DNA from: Mesorhizobium ventifaucium
GTDB taxonomy: Bacteria; Pseudomonadota; Alphaproteobacteria; Rhizobiales; Rhizobiaceae
Assembly: GCF_935822925.1 (NCBI RefSeq)
Contig: NZ_CAKXZS010000034.1
Span: 245,362 to 309,361 of the forward strand
Reading direction: 5' to 3'
Length of the DNA: 64,000 nucleotides
The notes beneath the pieces were generated by a model, which saw only the letters and a program-made list of their open reading frames with translations, ran no database searches and had not been told where the DNA came from. Positions 51,930 through 63,050 of this stretch are shown here, in pieces. Position 1 is the stretch's first letter. Every line of letters starts with the position of its first letter. Position numbers and translations under genes: made by a program.

Positions 51930-53051
51930 ATGACCTCCCGCTACCCCGCCATCGCATCAGACATCACAAAGCTCTTCGCCGCGCGAAACACGCATGCGGT
52001 CGAGGTGGCGGTGCTGCAGCCGGCCGACCCGTTCCTCGATATGGCCGGCGAGGATTTGCGCCGGCGTATTTTCCTCACCGAAAGCGAGACCGGACAGACG
52101 CTTTGCCTGCGGCCGGAGTTCACCATCCCGGTCTGCCTCGACCACATCGCCAGCCAGGCCGGCACGCCGCGCCGCTATTCCTATCTCGGCGAGGTGTTTC
52201 GCCAGCGCCGCGAGGGGGGAAACGAGTTTTTCCAGGCCGGCATCGAGGATCTCGGCGACGGCGACATCGCACAGGCCGATGCCCGATCGCTGGCCGATGC
52301 GCATGCGCTGCTTTCGCTGGTGCTGCCGGGCCAGGAACTAGCGATGACGCTCGGCGACCAGACTGTTTTCGAGGCGGTTCTCGCCGCACTCGGCCTGCCG
52401 CGCGGCTGGCGCATGCGGCTGGCCCGCGCCTTCGGTTCGGCGGCGATGCTGGAGGCAGCGCTTGCCGACCTCGCCAACCCGCCGCGCAACGGCCAACTCG
52501 CCGGCGCGGTCGCAGCCCTTGTCCTCGACTGCAATCTGGAAGCGCTTTCCTCGCATATCGCCGGCGGCATGGAGCAGGCGGGTCTGTCGGCGTCCGCCGG
52601 CCGGTCGCCGACAGAGATTGCGCGGCGCTTGATCGAAAAGGCCGAGCTGCGCAGCGTGCGGCTGTCGAACGAGGCGTTTTCGGCGCTGAAGGATTTTCTG
52701 GCGATCGATGTGGGGCTCGACGGCGCCGCTCAGGCACTCGAGACTTTCGCGGCCGGCGCCGGGCTTTCGCTGGGCGCGGCACTGGAGAATTTTTCAGCGC
52801 GCGCCAAGGCGATTGAAGCTCTTGGCCTGCCCACGGCAAAAATCCGCTACGACGCCGCTTTCGGCCGCCCGCTCGATTACTACACCGGCCTGGTCTTTGA
52901 GATCGCGGCGGAAGACGGCGAGCGGCCGTTGGCCGGCGGCGGCCGCTACGATCGGCTGCTGACGCTGCTCGGCGCAAAAACGCCGATCCCCGGCGTCGGC
53001 TTTTCCGTCTGGCTCGACCGCATCGAAGCACTGCGGGAGAAGGCGAAATGA
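51930..53051 (+). CDS. hisZ: ATP phosphoribosyltransferase regulatory subunit
   Basis: A 373-residue histidyl-tRNA synthetase paralogue without the anticodon domain. It keeps LCLRPEFTIPVCLDHIA, RRYSYLGEVFRQR, FFQAGIEDLGDGD, DYYTGLVFEIA and GGGRYDRLLTLLG. HisZ partners with short HisG to make the first enzyme of histidine synthesis and carries feedback control. Its end overlaps hisG (ATGA, 53048-53051). Confidence 0.95.
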   Translation: MTSRYPAIASDITKLFAARNTHAVEVAVLQPADPFLDMAGEDLRRRIFLTESETGQTLCLRPEFTIPVCLDHIASQAGTPRRYSYLGEVFRQRREGGNEFFQAGIEDLGDGDIAQADARSLADAHALLSLVLPGQELAMTLGDQTVFEAVLAALGLPRGWRMRLARAFGSAAMLEAALADLANPPRNGQLAGAVAALVLDCNLEALSSHIAGGMEQAGLSASAGRSPTEIARRLIEKAELRSVRLSNEAFSALKDFLAIDVGLDGAAQALETFAAGAGLSLGAALENFSARAKAIEALGLPTAKIRYDAAFGRPLDYYTGLVFEIAAEDGERPLAGGGRYDRLLTLLGAKTPIPGVGFSVWLDRIEALREKAK

Positions 53052-53749
53052 TCACGCTGGCGATCCCGTCGAAGGGCCGGCTCAAGCAGCAGGCGCTGGA
53101 GGTGCTGGCCAAGGCCGGGCTTGCCGTCAGCCTGTCCGGCGACGAGCGCAAATACCGCGCCCGCATCGAAGGCGTGGAAGCGGTCGAGGTGGGGTTCCTG
53201 TCGGCGTCAGAAATCGCAGGCGAAATCGGCCAGGGCTCGGTCGACCTCGGCATCACCGGCGAGGATCTGTTGCGCGAAAACCTCGCCGACTGGGAGGTGC
53301 GCGCGGAGATCGTCGCCCGCCTCGGTTTCGGCAATGCCGATGTCGTGGTGGCGGTGCCCGACATCTGGCTCGACGTCGATACGATGGCCGACCTCGACGA
53401 TGTCGCCGCCGATTTCCGCCAACGCCACGGCCGGCGGCTCAGGATCGCCACAAAATATTGGCGGCTGACGCAACAGTTCTTTTCGCAAAAGCACGGCATC
53501 CAGGTCTATCGCATCGTCGAGAGCCTCGGCGCCACCGAAGGCGCGCCGGCGGCGGGATTGGCCGATGTCGTCGTCGACATCACCACGTCAGGCTCGACGC
53601 TGCGCGCCAATCATCTGAAGGTTTTGGCGGACGGCGTCATCCTGCGGTCGCAGGCCTGCCTGGTTGCATCGCGGAAGCCGCGCGCGGCGGCCGACGAGAC
53701 TGTTCTGCGCGACATCGCGGCGAAGATGGGTGCCTTCCCTCCCCATTGA
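53048..53749 (+). CDS. hisG: ATP phosphoribosyltransferase, short form
   Basis: A 233-residue HisG of the short, HisZ-dependent type. It begins LAIPSKGRLKQQALEVLAKA and has VDLGITGEDLLRE, RIATKYWRLTQQFF and the PRPP loop VVDITTSGSTLRANHLKV. It joins ATP and PRPP, the committed step of histidine synthesis. The last codons and the stop (GAFPPH*) lie in the palindromic repeat starting at 53736. Confidence 0.95.
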   Translation: MITLAIPSKGRLKQQALEVLAKAGLAVSLSGDERKYRARIEGVEAVEVGFLSASEIAGEIGQGSVDLGITGEDLLRENLADWEVRAEIVARLGFGNADVVVAVPDIWLDVDTMADLDDVAADFRQRHGRRLRIATKYWRLTQQFFSQKHGIQVYRIVESLGATEGAPAAGLADVVVDITTSGSTLRANHLKVLADGVILRSQACLVASRKPRAAADETVLRDIAAKMGAFPPH

Positions 53750-53867
53750 GCGAGGGTGCCTCGCGAAGCGAGGCGGGTGGGGTCGTCTCGCGTCGAGCAC
53801 TGCCGCAACGACCCCACCCGTCCATCCGCCTTCGGCGGCTGTCCACCCTCCCCTCAAGGGGGAGGGA
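53736..53867. repeat. Palindromic element overlapping the hisG stop
   Basis: Nested arms: tccctccccattgag pairs with ctcaagggggaggga, and gggtggggtcgt with acgaccccaccc, around inner hairpins gcctcgcgaagcgaggc and ccgccttcggcgg. The left end is inside hisG and provides its final codons and stop. It could end the his transcript. Confidence 0.85.
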
Positions 53868-53945
53868 TGGCGCTCCTTAACCATCAACGGCATTTCCACC
53901 ACCCTGGCAGGCTGATAGACTCGATCGCCTGCGGAGGAGACGGCG

Positions 53946-55718
53946 ATGCCGATCAATCTCGACGAGTTGAAGAATGCCACCGACCTGCGTGGCCGCCGCC
54001 CGCGCAATGACGCCACGTTTGTCGCGCCGGTCGACGGCCGGGCGCATGTGTCGGGCGAGCGCACCACGCCGCTGCTGCAACAGACCATCCCGGCACTGCT
54101 TTCCGATACCGTCAGCAAATACGGTACGCTCGATGCCGCCGTCTTTGTCGACCAGGACAAGCGCTTCACCTGGAGCGAACTTTCAGACACGGTGGACGCG
54201 CTGGCGGCAGGCTTCCTGGCGCTCGGCCTGGCAAAGGGCGACCGCGTCGGCATCTGGTCGCCCAACCGCTGGGAATGGCTGGTGACGCAATTCGCCACCG
54301 CGCGCATCGGCCTGATCCTGGTCAACATCAACCCGGCCTACCGGCTGACCGAGCTGGACTACGCGCTGAATAAGGTCGCCTGCCGAGCGCTGGTCACAGC
54401 CGTCAAATTCAAGAGCTCCGACTATCTCGGCATGATCGAGACACTGGCGCCGGAGATCGCGACTGCGACACCGGGCAAACTTGAGGCGAAAAAGTTGCCG
54501 GCGCTAAAAATCGTCATCCGCATGGGCGAGGAGAACTCGCCCGGCATGTTCAATTTCGCCGACGTGCTGGCGATGGCCGGGCGCGACGAGCATGACAGCC
54601 TCGACCGGATCTCCGAGGGGCTGAAGCCCGGCGACGCCATCAACATCCAGTTCACGTCAGGCACGACAGGCGCCCCCAAGGGCGCGACGCTGACCCACAA
54701 CAACATCGTCAACAACGGCAATTTCGTCACCTCGGCGATCAGGCTCACCGTCAACGACCGGCTGTGCATCCCGGTGCCGCTCTATCACTGCTTCGGCATG
54801 TCGATGGGCACGATCGGCTGCGTCACCAAGGGCGCAACGATGGTTTTCCCGGGCGAGGGGTTCGATGCCGGCGCCACGCTGAAAGCGATGGCAGCAGAGC
54901 GCTGCACCGCTCTCTACGGTGTGCCGACCATGTTCGTCGGCCTGCTCGATCACCCGGATTTCCAGTCCTTCGATCTCACCAGCCTGCGCACTGGCATCAT
55001 GGCCGGCTCGCCGTGCCCGATCGAGGTGATGAAGAAGGTGGTGTCGCTGATGCACATGGCGGAGGTGACAATCGCCTATGGCATGACCGAGACCAGCCCG
55101 GTATCGTTCCAGAGCAGCGTCGACGACCCGCTGGAAAAGCGCGTCTCGACCGTCGGCCGCGTCCATCCCCATGTCGAGGTCAAGGCGATCGATGCCGACG
55201 GCGCGACTGTTGCGGTCGGCGCGCCGGGCGAACTCTGCACGCGCGGCTATTCGGTGATGAAGGGCTATTGGGACGACGAGGAAAAAACCCGCGAGGCGAT
55301 CGACCGCGACGGCTGGATGCACACCGGCGACCTCGCCACTATCGACGCCGAGGGTTATTGCAACATCGTCGGCCGGGTCAAGGATATGGTCATCCGCGGC
55401 GGCGAGAACGTCTATCCACGCGAGGTCGAGGAATTTCTCTACCGCCACCCCAAGATCAGGGAAGTGCAGGTGTTCGGCATCCCCGATCCGAAATTTGGCG
55501 AGGAGCTTTGTGCCTGGATCGTGCTCAAGCCGGGCCAGACCGCCACAGAGCCGGAGATCAAGGCCTTCTGCGCCGGCCAGATCGCCCACTACAAGATCCC
55601 GCGCTACGTCCGCTTCCGCAGCGAATTGCCGATGACGGTGACCGGCAAGCCGCAGAAGTTTCTCATGCGCGAGGCGATGATTGACGAACTGGGGCTGGTG
55701 ACGCCGAAGACGGCTTGA
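53946..55718 (+). CDS. AMP-binding acyl-CoA synthetase
   Basis: A 590-residue member of the adenylate-forming superfamily: P-loop QFTSGTTGAPKGATLTHNNI, AYGMTETSPVSFQSS, MHTGDLATIDAEGYCNIVGR and the late catalytic Lys in VTGKPQKFLMRE. Closest in style to medium-chain fatty acyl-CoA ligases. It activates a fatty or aromatic acid with ATP and CoA. It stands alone between the his genes and the TRAP operon; a ggagga ribosome site precedes the ATG. Confidence 0.93.
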   Translation: MPINLDELKNATDLRGRRPRNDATFVAPVDGRAHVSGERTTPLLQQTIPALLSDTVSKYGTLDAAVFVDQDKRFTWSELSDTVDALAAGFLALGLAKGDRVGIWSPNRWEWLVTQFATARIGLILVNINPAYRLTELDYALNKVACRALVTAVKFKSSDYLGMIETLAPEIATATPGKLEAKKLPALKIVIRMGEENSPGMFNFADVLAMAGRDEHDSLDRISEGLKPGDAINIQFTSGTTGAPKGATLTHNNIVNNGNFVTSAIRLTVNDRLCIPVPLYHCFGMSMGTIGCVTKGATMVFPGEGFDAGATLKAMAAERCTALYGVPTMFVGLLDHPDFQSFDLTSLRTGIMAGSPCPIEVMKKVVSLMHMAEVTIAYGMTETSPVSFQSSVDDPLEKRVSTVGRVHPHVEVKAIDADGATVAVGAPGELCTRGYSVMKGYWDDEEKTREAIDRDGWMHTGDLATIDAEGYCNIVGRVKDMVIRGGENVYPREVEEFLYRHPKIREVQVFGIPDPKFGEELCAWIVLKPGQTATEPEIKAFCAGQIAHYKIPRYVRFRSELPMTVTGKPQKFLMREAMIDELGLVTPKTA

Positions 55719-55775
55719 AGCGCCCTGATCGACGCTGCAGCCATGCAGCTTTCCGCGACCGACCCAATCCGGCTG

Positions 55776-55943
55776 TTACCTCGCGCGAGACCTCAATTGG
55801 CTCCATAGATCGTAGCCCGCAAGGAGGACGCCGATGCCGACCGCAACGCCTAGATCCGGATGCGGGACGAACCGGATTACGACACCGAAAAACGCCAGAA
55901 AGACAACAAACGCCAAGACGGCCAGGAAGCGGCTCAAATTCAT
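55776..55943 (-). CDS. 55-residue two-helix membrane protein at the end of the TRAP operon
   Basis: The frame encodes MNLSRFLAVLAFVVFLAFFG, then VVIRFVPHPDLGVAVGIGVL and a short basic tail (LRSRAR): two hydrophobic helices around a short loop. A gaggac ribosome site lies six bases before the ATG, and the gene starts 31 bases past the DctM stop on the same strand. It is a good candidate for a true small membrane protein, perhaps a TRAP accessory (inference). No family is recognised. Confidence 0.65.
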   Translation of the reverse strand: MNLSRFLAVLAFVVFLAFFGVVIRFVPHPDLGVAVGIGVLLAGYDLWSQLRSRAR

Positions 55944-55973
55944 CTGTTGTCCTCTCGCCGCAGCATCGCCCTC

Positions 55974-57395
55974 TCAGCCCCCGTAAATCAGGTTGGGCAG
56001 CCCGTACACGATCTGCGGGAAGATGTAGATGATGACCATGCACAGGATGACGATCAACATATAGGGCATCATTCCGCGGAAAATATCCGAAAGCTGAACA
56101 TGCGGCGGCGAAATGCCCTTGAGGTAGTAGGCCGACATCGCCATGGGCGGCGACAGAAAGGCCGTCTGAAGGTTGACCGCGACGAGCACGCCGAAAAACA
56201 GCGGATCGATCTCGAAATGCGCCAACAGCGGCAGGAAGATCGGAACGAAGATCACGATAATCTCCGTCCATTCCAGCGGCCAGCCCAGGATGAAGATGAT
56301 GATCTGGGCGACGATCAGAAACATCAGCGGCGACATGTCGAGGCCGGTGACGAAATCGCTGATCAATTGCTGGCCTCCCAGATAGGCAAAGACCGAGGCG
56401 AAGGTCGCGGAGCCGACGAACAGCCAGCACACCATCGCGGTCGTGCGCGCCGTCAAATAGACGGACTCCTTCAGGCGTTGCCACGTCAGGGCCCGGTAGG
56501 CGGCGGCCAGCACGACGCCGCCGAGCGCGCCGATGGCGGCAGCCTCGGAAGGCGTGGCAAGGCCGAACAGGATAGCGCCGAGCACCGCGAGGATCAGGAC
56601 CGCCAGAGGGACGAAGGAAGTCAGCAGCATCCAGCTGATTTGCAGGGCCGAATAGTGCCCTACCTCGTCTCGGGTCGGTTTCGGCGCCACCTGCGGCTGC
56701 AGCACCGCCTTCGCCACCACATAGATCAGATAGAGGCCGGCAAGCAGCAGTCCTGGAAGCAGGGCTGCAGCATACATACGGACCACCGAAACACCCGCCG
56801 TCGCGCCATAGACGATGAGCAGAATGGACGGCGGAATGAGGATGCCGAGGGTTCCGCCAGCGCAGATCACTCCCGAGGCATAGCTGATGTCGTACCGCGC
56901 CTTCAGCATGGCGGGAAACGCCAGCAGGCCCATGAGTGTGACGACCGCGCCGACGATGCCTGTGGCCGTGGCGAAAAGGGTGCAGGTGATGAGGGCGGCG
57001 ACGGCCATGGAGCCGGGAACGCGCCGGGTGGCGATATAGAGGGTGCCGAAAAGGCGCTCGATGATATTGGACCGCTCGACTATGTAGCCCATGAAAAGGA
57101 ACAGCGGGATGGCGGTCAGCACGTCGTTCGAGATCACAGAATATGTCTGATTCACAAACAGATCGAAAATTCGGTTGTTGAAGAAGCCGCCGATCCAATG
57201 CTCCGTAAGCGTCCAGCCGTCGGCGCCATCCTCAACCGCCCGTTCGTAGGCGCGCCACATCCGTCCCGGATTTAAATAAGCGTAGTAGCCAAAGGCGACC
57301 CCAAGCGCCATCAAAGTGAACGCAACCGGGAAGCCAAGGAAGATCGCCAGAACCAGAATGAGCAGCATCGCGACGGCGACCTGAGGATCGCTCAT
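55974..57395 (-). CDS. TRAP transporter large permease (DctM family)
   Basis: A 473-residue protein with about 12-14 membrane helices and DctM blocks: ATGIVGAVVTLMGLLAFPAM, GVICAGGTLGILIPPSILLI and PSEAAAIGALGGVVLAA. Length is slightly above usual (~425-440). It is the ion-coupled transporter subunit. It overlaps dctQ by four bases and lies downstream of the binding protein. The group with long loops, as here, often serves keto or aromatic acids; ligand unknown. Confidence 0.93.
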   Translation of the reverse strand: MSDPQVAVAMLLILVLAIFLGFPVAFTLMALGVAFGYYAYLNPGRMWRAYERAVEDGADGWTLTEHWIGGFFNNRIFDLFVNQTYSVISNDVLTAIPLFLFMGYIVERSNIIERLFGTLYIATRRVPGSMAVAALITCTLFATATGIVGAVVTLMGLLAFPAMLKARYDISYASGVICAGGTLGILIPPSILLIVYGATAGVSVVRMYAAALLPGLLLAGLYLIYVVAKAVLQPQVAPKPTRDEVGHYSALQISWMLLTSFVPLAVLILAVLGAILFGLATPSEAAAIGALGGVVLAAAYRALTWQRLKESVYLTARTTAMVCWLFVGSATFASVFAYLGGQQLISDFVTGLDMSPLMFLIVAQIIIFILGWPLEWTEIIVIFVPIFLPLLAHFEIDPLFFGVLVAVNLQTAFLSPPMAMSAYYLKGISPPHVQLSDIFRGMMPYMLIVILCMVIIYIFPQIVYGLPNLIYGG

Positions 57396-58039
57396 CTGTC
57401 TTCTCCGTCGCGGTCTGGTTGATTGTCGGGGTGGAGGAATGGGAGGTCGACTGCTTCCGAACCGTGATGCAGAACATCGAGCGTCTTGGCTTCCATCAGC
57501 ACTTTCTCGGTCTCTTCCACGTCTTCAGCCGCGCGCGGCCATGTTCCGGTTCGTAGACAGACGACGCAGCGGAACACCTGTGCAATCCCCTGCACGAAGA
57601 GCAGGATGCCTGCCGCCACGATGACGGCCTTGAACTGGAAGATCGGAATCCCGGCCGGGCTGTTCGAGCTTACTTCGAGATAGCGGAAGCTGCGTGCGGC
57701 ATACTTCCAGCCGGCCAGAATCAGCGCCGTGACGCCCGGGAAGAAGAAAATGAAGTAGAGGACAAGTTCGACCGCCGCTTGCACGCGCGGCCTCCACAGA
57801 CGGTAGATGAAATCGCCGCGCACATGCCCGTCTCGCGACAAGGTGTAAGCGCCGGCCATCATGAACATGGTGCCGTAGAGCATGTAGCTGAGGTCGAATG
57901 CCCACGCAGTCGGCGCGCTGAACAAGTATCGCACGACGACCTCATAGCTCACGCCGAGCGTCATGACGACGACGCTCCAGGCGAATACCTTTCCAAACCA
58001 TGCCGAAAGTTCATCGGCGAACGCAATGTAACGGAGCAT
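57392..58039 (-). CDS. TRAP transporter small permease (DctQ family)
   Basis: A 215-residue protein with four membrane helices (WSVVVMTLGVSYEVVVRY; LSYMLYGTMFMMAGAYTL; AVELVLYFIFFFPGVTALI; FKAVIVAAGILLFVQGIAQV) and the DctQ mark LSRDGHVRGDF. A ~45-residue acidic cytoplasmic tail is extra. It partners with the large permease, whose start it overlaps. Confidence 0.92.
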   Translation of the reverse strand: MLRYIAFADELSAWFGKVFAWSVVVMTLGVSYEVVVRYLFSAPTAWAFDLSYMLYGTMFMMAGAYTLSRDGHVRGDFIYRLWRPRVQAAVELVLYFIFFFPGVTALILAGWKYAARSFRYLEVSSNSPAGIPIFQFKAVIVAAGILLFVQGIAQVFRCVVCLRTGTWPRAAEDVEETEKVLMEAKTLDVLHHGSEAVDLPFLHPDNQPDRDGEDR

Positions 58040-58108
58040 CTACTGGGTTCCGTCAGATACAATCCGGTGGTCCGCAAGACCGCCGGATTTGCCGAAGCGG
58101 AGGCACGA

Positions 58109-59239
58109 TTAGAGCTTCAGCTTGCCGGGGAAGTAATGTTCGTATGCCAGTGTCAGGTCGGCTGAATTCATAAGCTCGTAGTAGACAACGCGTTCGACCC
58201 ATTGGCGCTGGCTATCGAGCACCCGCTTCATGAACTCATCTGCCTCCAGCGTCGGGATGATCTTGTCCCAAGCCTGGAGTTGTGCGTCGAGAATCTCCTT
58301 CGAGGTGCGGTGCACAGTGACACCGTGCTCGGTCTGCAGTTTCTGCAAGTCGGCCGAATAGTTGTCGAGGGCAACTGCGGTGGTCGCGGTGCTGGCCGCC
58401 TCCACGCCATATTCGAGAATGGCCTTCAAATCGTCGTCGAGGTCGTCGAATACGTCCTTGTTGAACAGGAATTCGAACGACTCGCTCGCCTGATGATAGG
58501 ACGACAGGATATAGTTCTTGGCGACGTCCTGCGAACCGAAGCGAAGGTCGGATGACGGATTGTTGAATTCGAAGGCGTCGATAACCCCGCGCTCCATGGC
58601 CGGCACGATTTCACCGCCGGGCAACTGCGCCACGCTGAGGCCGAGGTTTTGCATGAGATCGGCGGCAAGACCCACCGTCCGATATTTGAATCCCTGCAGT
58701 TCGGCGGGGGTCGTGACAGGATTCTTGAACCAGCCGAACGGCTGCGCCGGCATCGGGAAGCCATAGAAGCCGACCACGTTGAGGCCCATGATCTCCTGCG
58801 TCAGCTCGCGGTAGAGATCCTTGCCGCCGCCCTGATGGAACCAGGCGAGCATGGTGGTGGCGCTGCCGCCAAACACAGGGCCAGTTCCGAAAAGCGACGC
58901 GGCCTTGTGCTTGCCGTACCAGTAGACGGGGACGGTATGCGCGGCGTCGATGACGCCGTCATTGACGCCATCCAGCACCTGGAACGCGCCTACAACCGCA
59001 CCCGCGGGCAGGAGCTCGAACTTCAGCCGGCCGCCCGACATCTTTTCGACGCGCTCTATGTATAGCCGCGCGAAATCCATCCAGATGTCCGAAGCAGGCC
59101 AGGAGGTCTGCATCTTGATGGTCACGGGCGCCTGCGCCAGTACGGCCGGGGCCGAGAGCGTCGTCGCTGCAGCCGCGCCGGCTGTGATGGCGGTGGACTT
59201 CTCCAGGAACCCGCGACGCGAGATTTTCTTGTCGGACAT
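58109..59239 (-). CDS. TRAP transporter substrate-binding protein (Tat-exported)
   Basis: A 376-residue DctP-family protein. It begins with a twin-arginine signal (SRRGFLEKS, cut near VLAQ at ~36), so it is exported folded. Family marks include VGAFQVLDGVNDGVIDAAHT and LQGFKYRTVGLAADLMQNLG with the conserved Arg that binds the carboxylate. Tat-exported members often bind keto acids as dimers. A gggagg ribosome site precedes the ATG. Confidence 0.93.
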   Translation of the reverse strand: MSDKKISRRGFLEKSTAITAGAAAATTLSAPAVLAQAPVTIKMQTSWPASDIWMDFARLYIERVEKMSGGRLKFELLPAGAVVGAFQVLDGVNDGVIDAAHTVPVYWYGKHKAASLFGTGPVFGGSATTMLAWFHQGGGKDLYRELTQEIMGLNVVGFYGFPMPAQPFGWFKNPVTTPAELQGFKYRTVGLAADLMQNLGLSVAQLPGGEIVPAMERGVIDAFEFNNPSSDLRFGSQDVAKNYILSSYHQASESFEFLFNKDVFDDLDDDLKAILEYGVEAASTATTAVALDNYSADLQKLQTEHGVTVHRTSKEILDAQLQAWDKIIPTLEADEFMKRVLDSQRQWVERVVYYELMNSADLTLAYEHYFPGKLKL

Positions 59240-59576
59240 TTACTCCTCCCATTTGTTGTAAACGCTTCTGCCACAACCAGAATATGCGAACTCGCCCCTT
59301 GCGCAACCAGTTTCGCTGCCGGTGACATCGGGCATCGGGCGCTCGGTCTGGCACAAGCGCCAACATGTTTCCGCATTCGACGATTTTTTGTAGTCGGCGC
59401 TTATCCTGTTCTGGCCTCCATAACGAATGTAGGACTGCTGCGCCGCATGCCAAGTCGGTCGTAACGACGGGTTGGCCGTCCGCGGAAGGACCCTGTTTAT
59501 GGAGGCATCGGCCCCTTGCTCGCAGCTTGATAACGAGATTGAGGTCAATCGGACTCTCTGACCAACATCCTCCACC
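59240..59576. other. Intergenic gap without a visible gene
   Basis: This 337-base stretch separates the TRAP binding-protein gene from oxyR. It probably holds the TRAP promoter; no convincing frame, hairpin terminator or operator was seen. Confidence 0.6.
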
Positions 59577-60485
59577 TCAGGCCGCCAGCACCGCCTGATC
59601 CAGCCCGCGGATGATCTTGGCCAGTTCGACGCACTCGTCATGCCGGACCTTGTTGCGCCGCCAGGCGAGGCAGATCGTGCGCTGCGGCATCGGCTCCTGG
59701 AACGGAACGATCTTCAGATCGGGGATAGTGCTGGCCGGCCCTGCCGCCATTTCCGGAATGAGCGTGACGCCGAGCCCGTGCGCCACCATCTGCAGCAGCG
59801 TCGTCAGGCTGGTCGCGCCATAGCTCGCCATTGCCACTGGCCGCACGCTGCCGCACACGGCAAGCGCCTGCTCGCGCAGGCAGTGGCCTTCCTCCAGCAG
59901 CATCAGCCTTTCCAAGGCCGGGCTTTCCGGCGGCACCGGCGGCGAGGCGAATGCCGGATCGCCGGCCGGCACGGCAAGGAAGAAGCGGTCGGAGAAAAGC
60001 GCCTCGGCGATCAGGCCGGGCTGATCGAGGGGAAGGGCCGCGATGAAGGCGTCGAGCTTTCCCAGGGCGGTGTCCTCGACCAGCGACGCGGTCACCGCTT
60101 CACGCAATTCGAGCTGCAAGGCCGGGAAATGCCGTTTCAGTTCCGGCAGCACATGCGGCAGCAGATAGGGGGCGACCGTCGGGATAATGCCGAGCCGGAA
60201 GCGACCCTCCATCGCGGGGCGGCCGCGCCGCGCCGTTGTCTCGATCTCGCGGATGTCGGCAAGAATGCGCTCGATACGCGGCAGCATGGCCAATGCCTCG
60301 TCGGTCATCCGAACCGATTTGCCGCCGCGCTCGAACAGCCGGCAATTCAGCCGCAACTCCATCTCGGCGATCTGCGAGGACAGCGCCGGCTGGCTGACGC
60401 CGGCGAGCTTCGCGGCGCGGCCGAAATGCCGCGTCTGTGCCAGCGCCTCGAAATACTGCATCTGCCGGACGGTTAGACCTATCAT
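59577..60485 (-). CDS. oxyR: Hydrogen peroxide-sensing LysR regulator OxyR
   Basis: A 302-residue LysR protein with winged helix FGRAAKLAGVSQPALSSQIA. The redox pair is present as EGHCLREQALAVCGS (Cys202 and Cys211, the same spacing as Cys199/Cys208 of E. coli OxyR), so peroxide sensing by a disulfide is expected. It is divergent from katG, its classic target, with a candidate site at 60484-60498. I chose the ATG at 60485; a TTG two codons upstream is also in frame. Confidence 0.94.
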   Translation of the reverse strand: MIGLTVRQMQYFEALAQTRHFGRAAKLAGVSQPALSSQIAEMELRLNCRLFERGGKSVRMTDEALAMLPRIERILADIREIETTARRGRPAMEGRFRLGIIPTVAPYLLPHVLPELKRHFPALQLELREAVTASLVEDTALGKLDAFIAALPLDQPGLIAEALFSDRFFLAVPAGDPAFASPPVPPESPALERLMLLEEGHCLREQALAVCGSVRPVAMASYGATSLTTLLQMVAHGLGVTLIPEMAAGPASTIPDLKIVPFQEPMPQRTICLAWRRNKVRHDECVELAKIIRGLDQAVLAA

Positions 60486-60498
60486 AAGCAAAACCTAT
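60484..60498. promoter_or_regulatory. Candidate OxyR-binding half-site
   Basis: ATAA-N7-CTAT (ATAG-N7-TTAT on the other strand) is one mismatch from the OxyR half-site ATAG-N7-CTAT, and lies at the oxyR start, 149 bases before katG. CTATC recurs at 60478. A second clear half-site was not found. Confidence 0.45.
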
Positions 60499-60646
60499 CG
60501 CAACAAACAGGAAAGGCAATTTGTTTTTATCGGAAATGGAGTCTAGTCTGGAACCATTCCAGAATGGCGTGGCTCAGGGCCCGCCGGGAAATCAACAAAT
60601 CCCCGGAAAATCAACAATCCCGGAAAACGACAAATCGGAGAGAACG

Positions 60647-62842
<2,196 letters not shown>

Positions 62843-62850
62843 TCCAGGAG

Positions 62851-62945
62851 CGTGATCCCGAAAGTGGAATCCGGTTTTCGGAAAAGATCATGCTCAAACA
62901 AAACGACAGAGCCCCATCTCGATTCCATCTGGATGGGGCTCTAGC
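62851..62945. repeat. Dispersed repeat, family B copy 2 (inverted)
   Basis: cgtgatcccgaaagtgg, ccggttttcggaaaagatca and the end hairpin gagccccat...atggggctc are the reverse complement of the element at 3241-3341. It directly follows the katG stop. Confidence 0.75.
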
Positions 62946-63002
62946 GCCAAAGTCCGGAGCGGGTATCGGTCCGCCTGCGTTAAGTTTTTCGAGTCTCAAC
63001 AA

Positions 63003-63031
63003 GAAAGGCGCGGGCCAGGCCCGCGCCTTTC
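63003..63031. terminator. Bidirectional terminator between katG and aqpZ
   Basis: GAAAGGCGCGGGC pairs perfectly with GCCCGCGCCTTTC around a three-base loop, with T-rich ends in both directions (CTTTC.. and CTTTCTTG). It lies between two convergent genes. Confidence 0.8.
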
Positions 63032-63050
63032 TGATTCAGCCCTTCGGCCT

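Noticed and set aside
43369..53867. Possible CRISPR-like array from repeated palindromes
   Set aside because: Repeats are kilobases apart, have no regular spacers, and no cas genes are nearby.
55860..57275. 471-residue plus-strand frame opposite dctM
   Set aside because: Highly charged Asp/Arg/His/Gln-rich product typical of the antisense of a membrane-protein gene.
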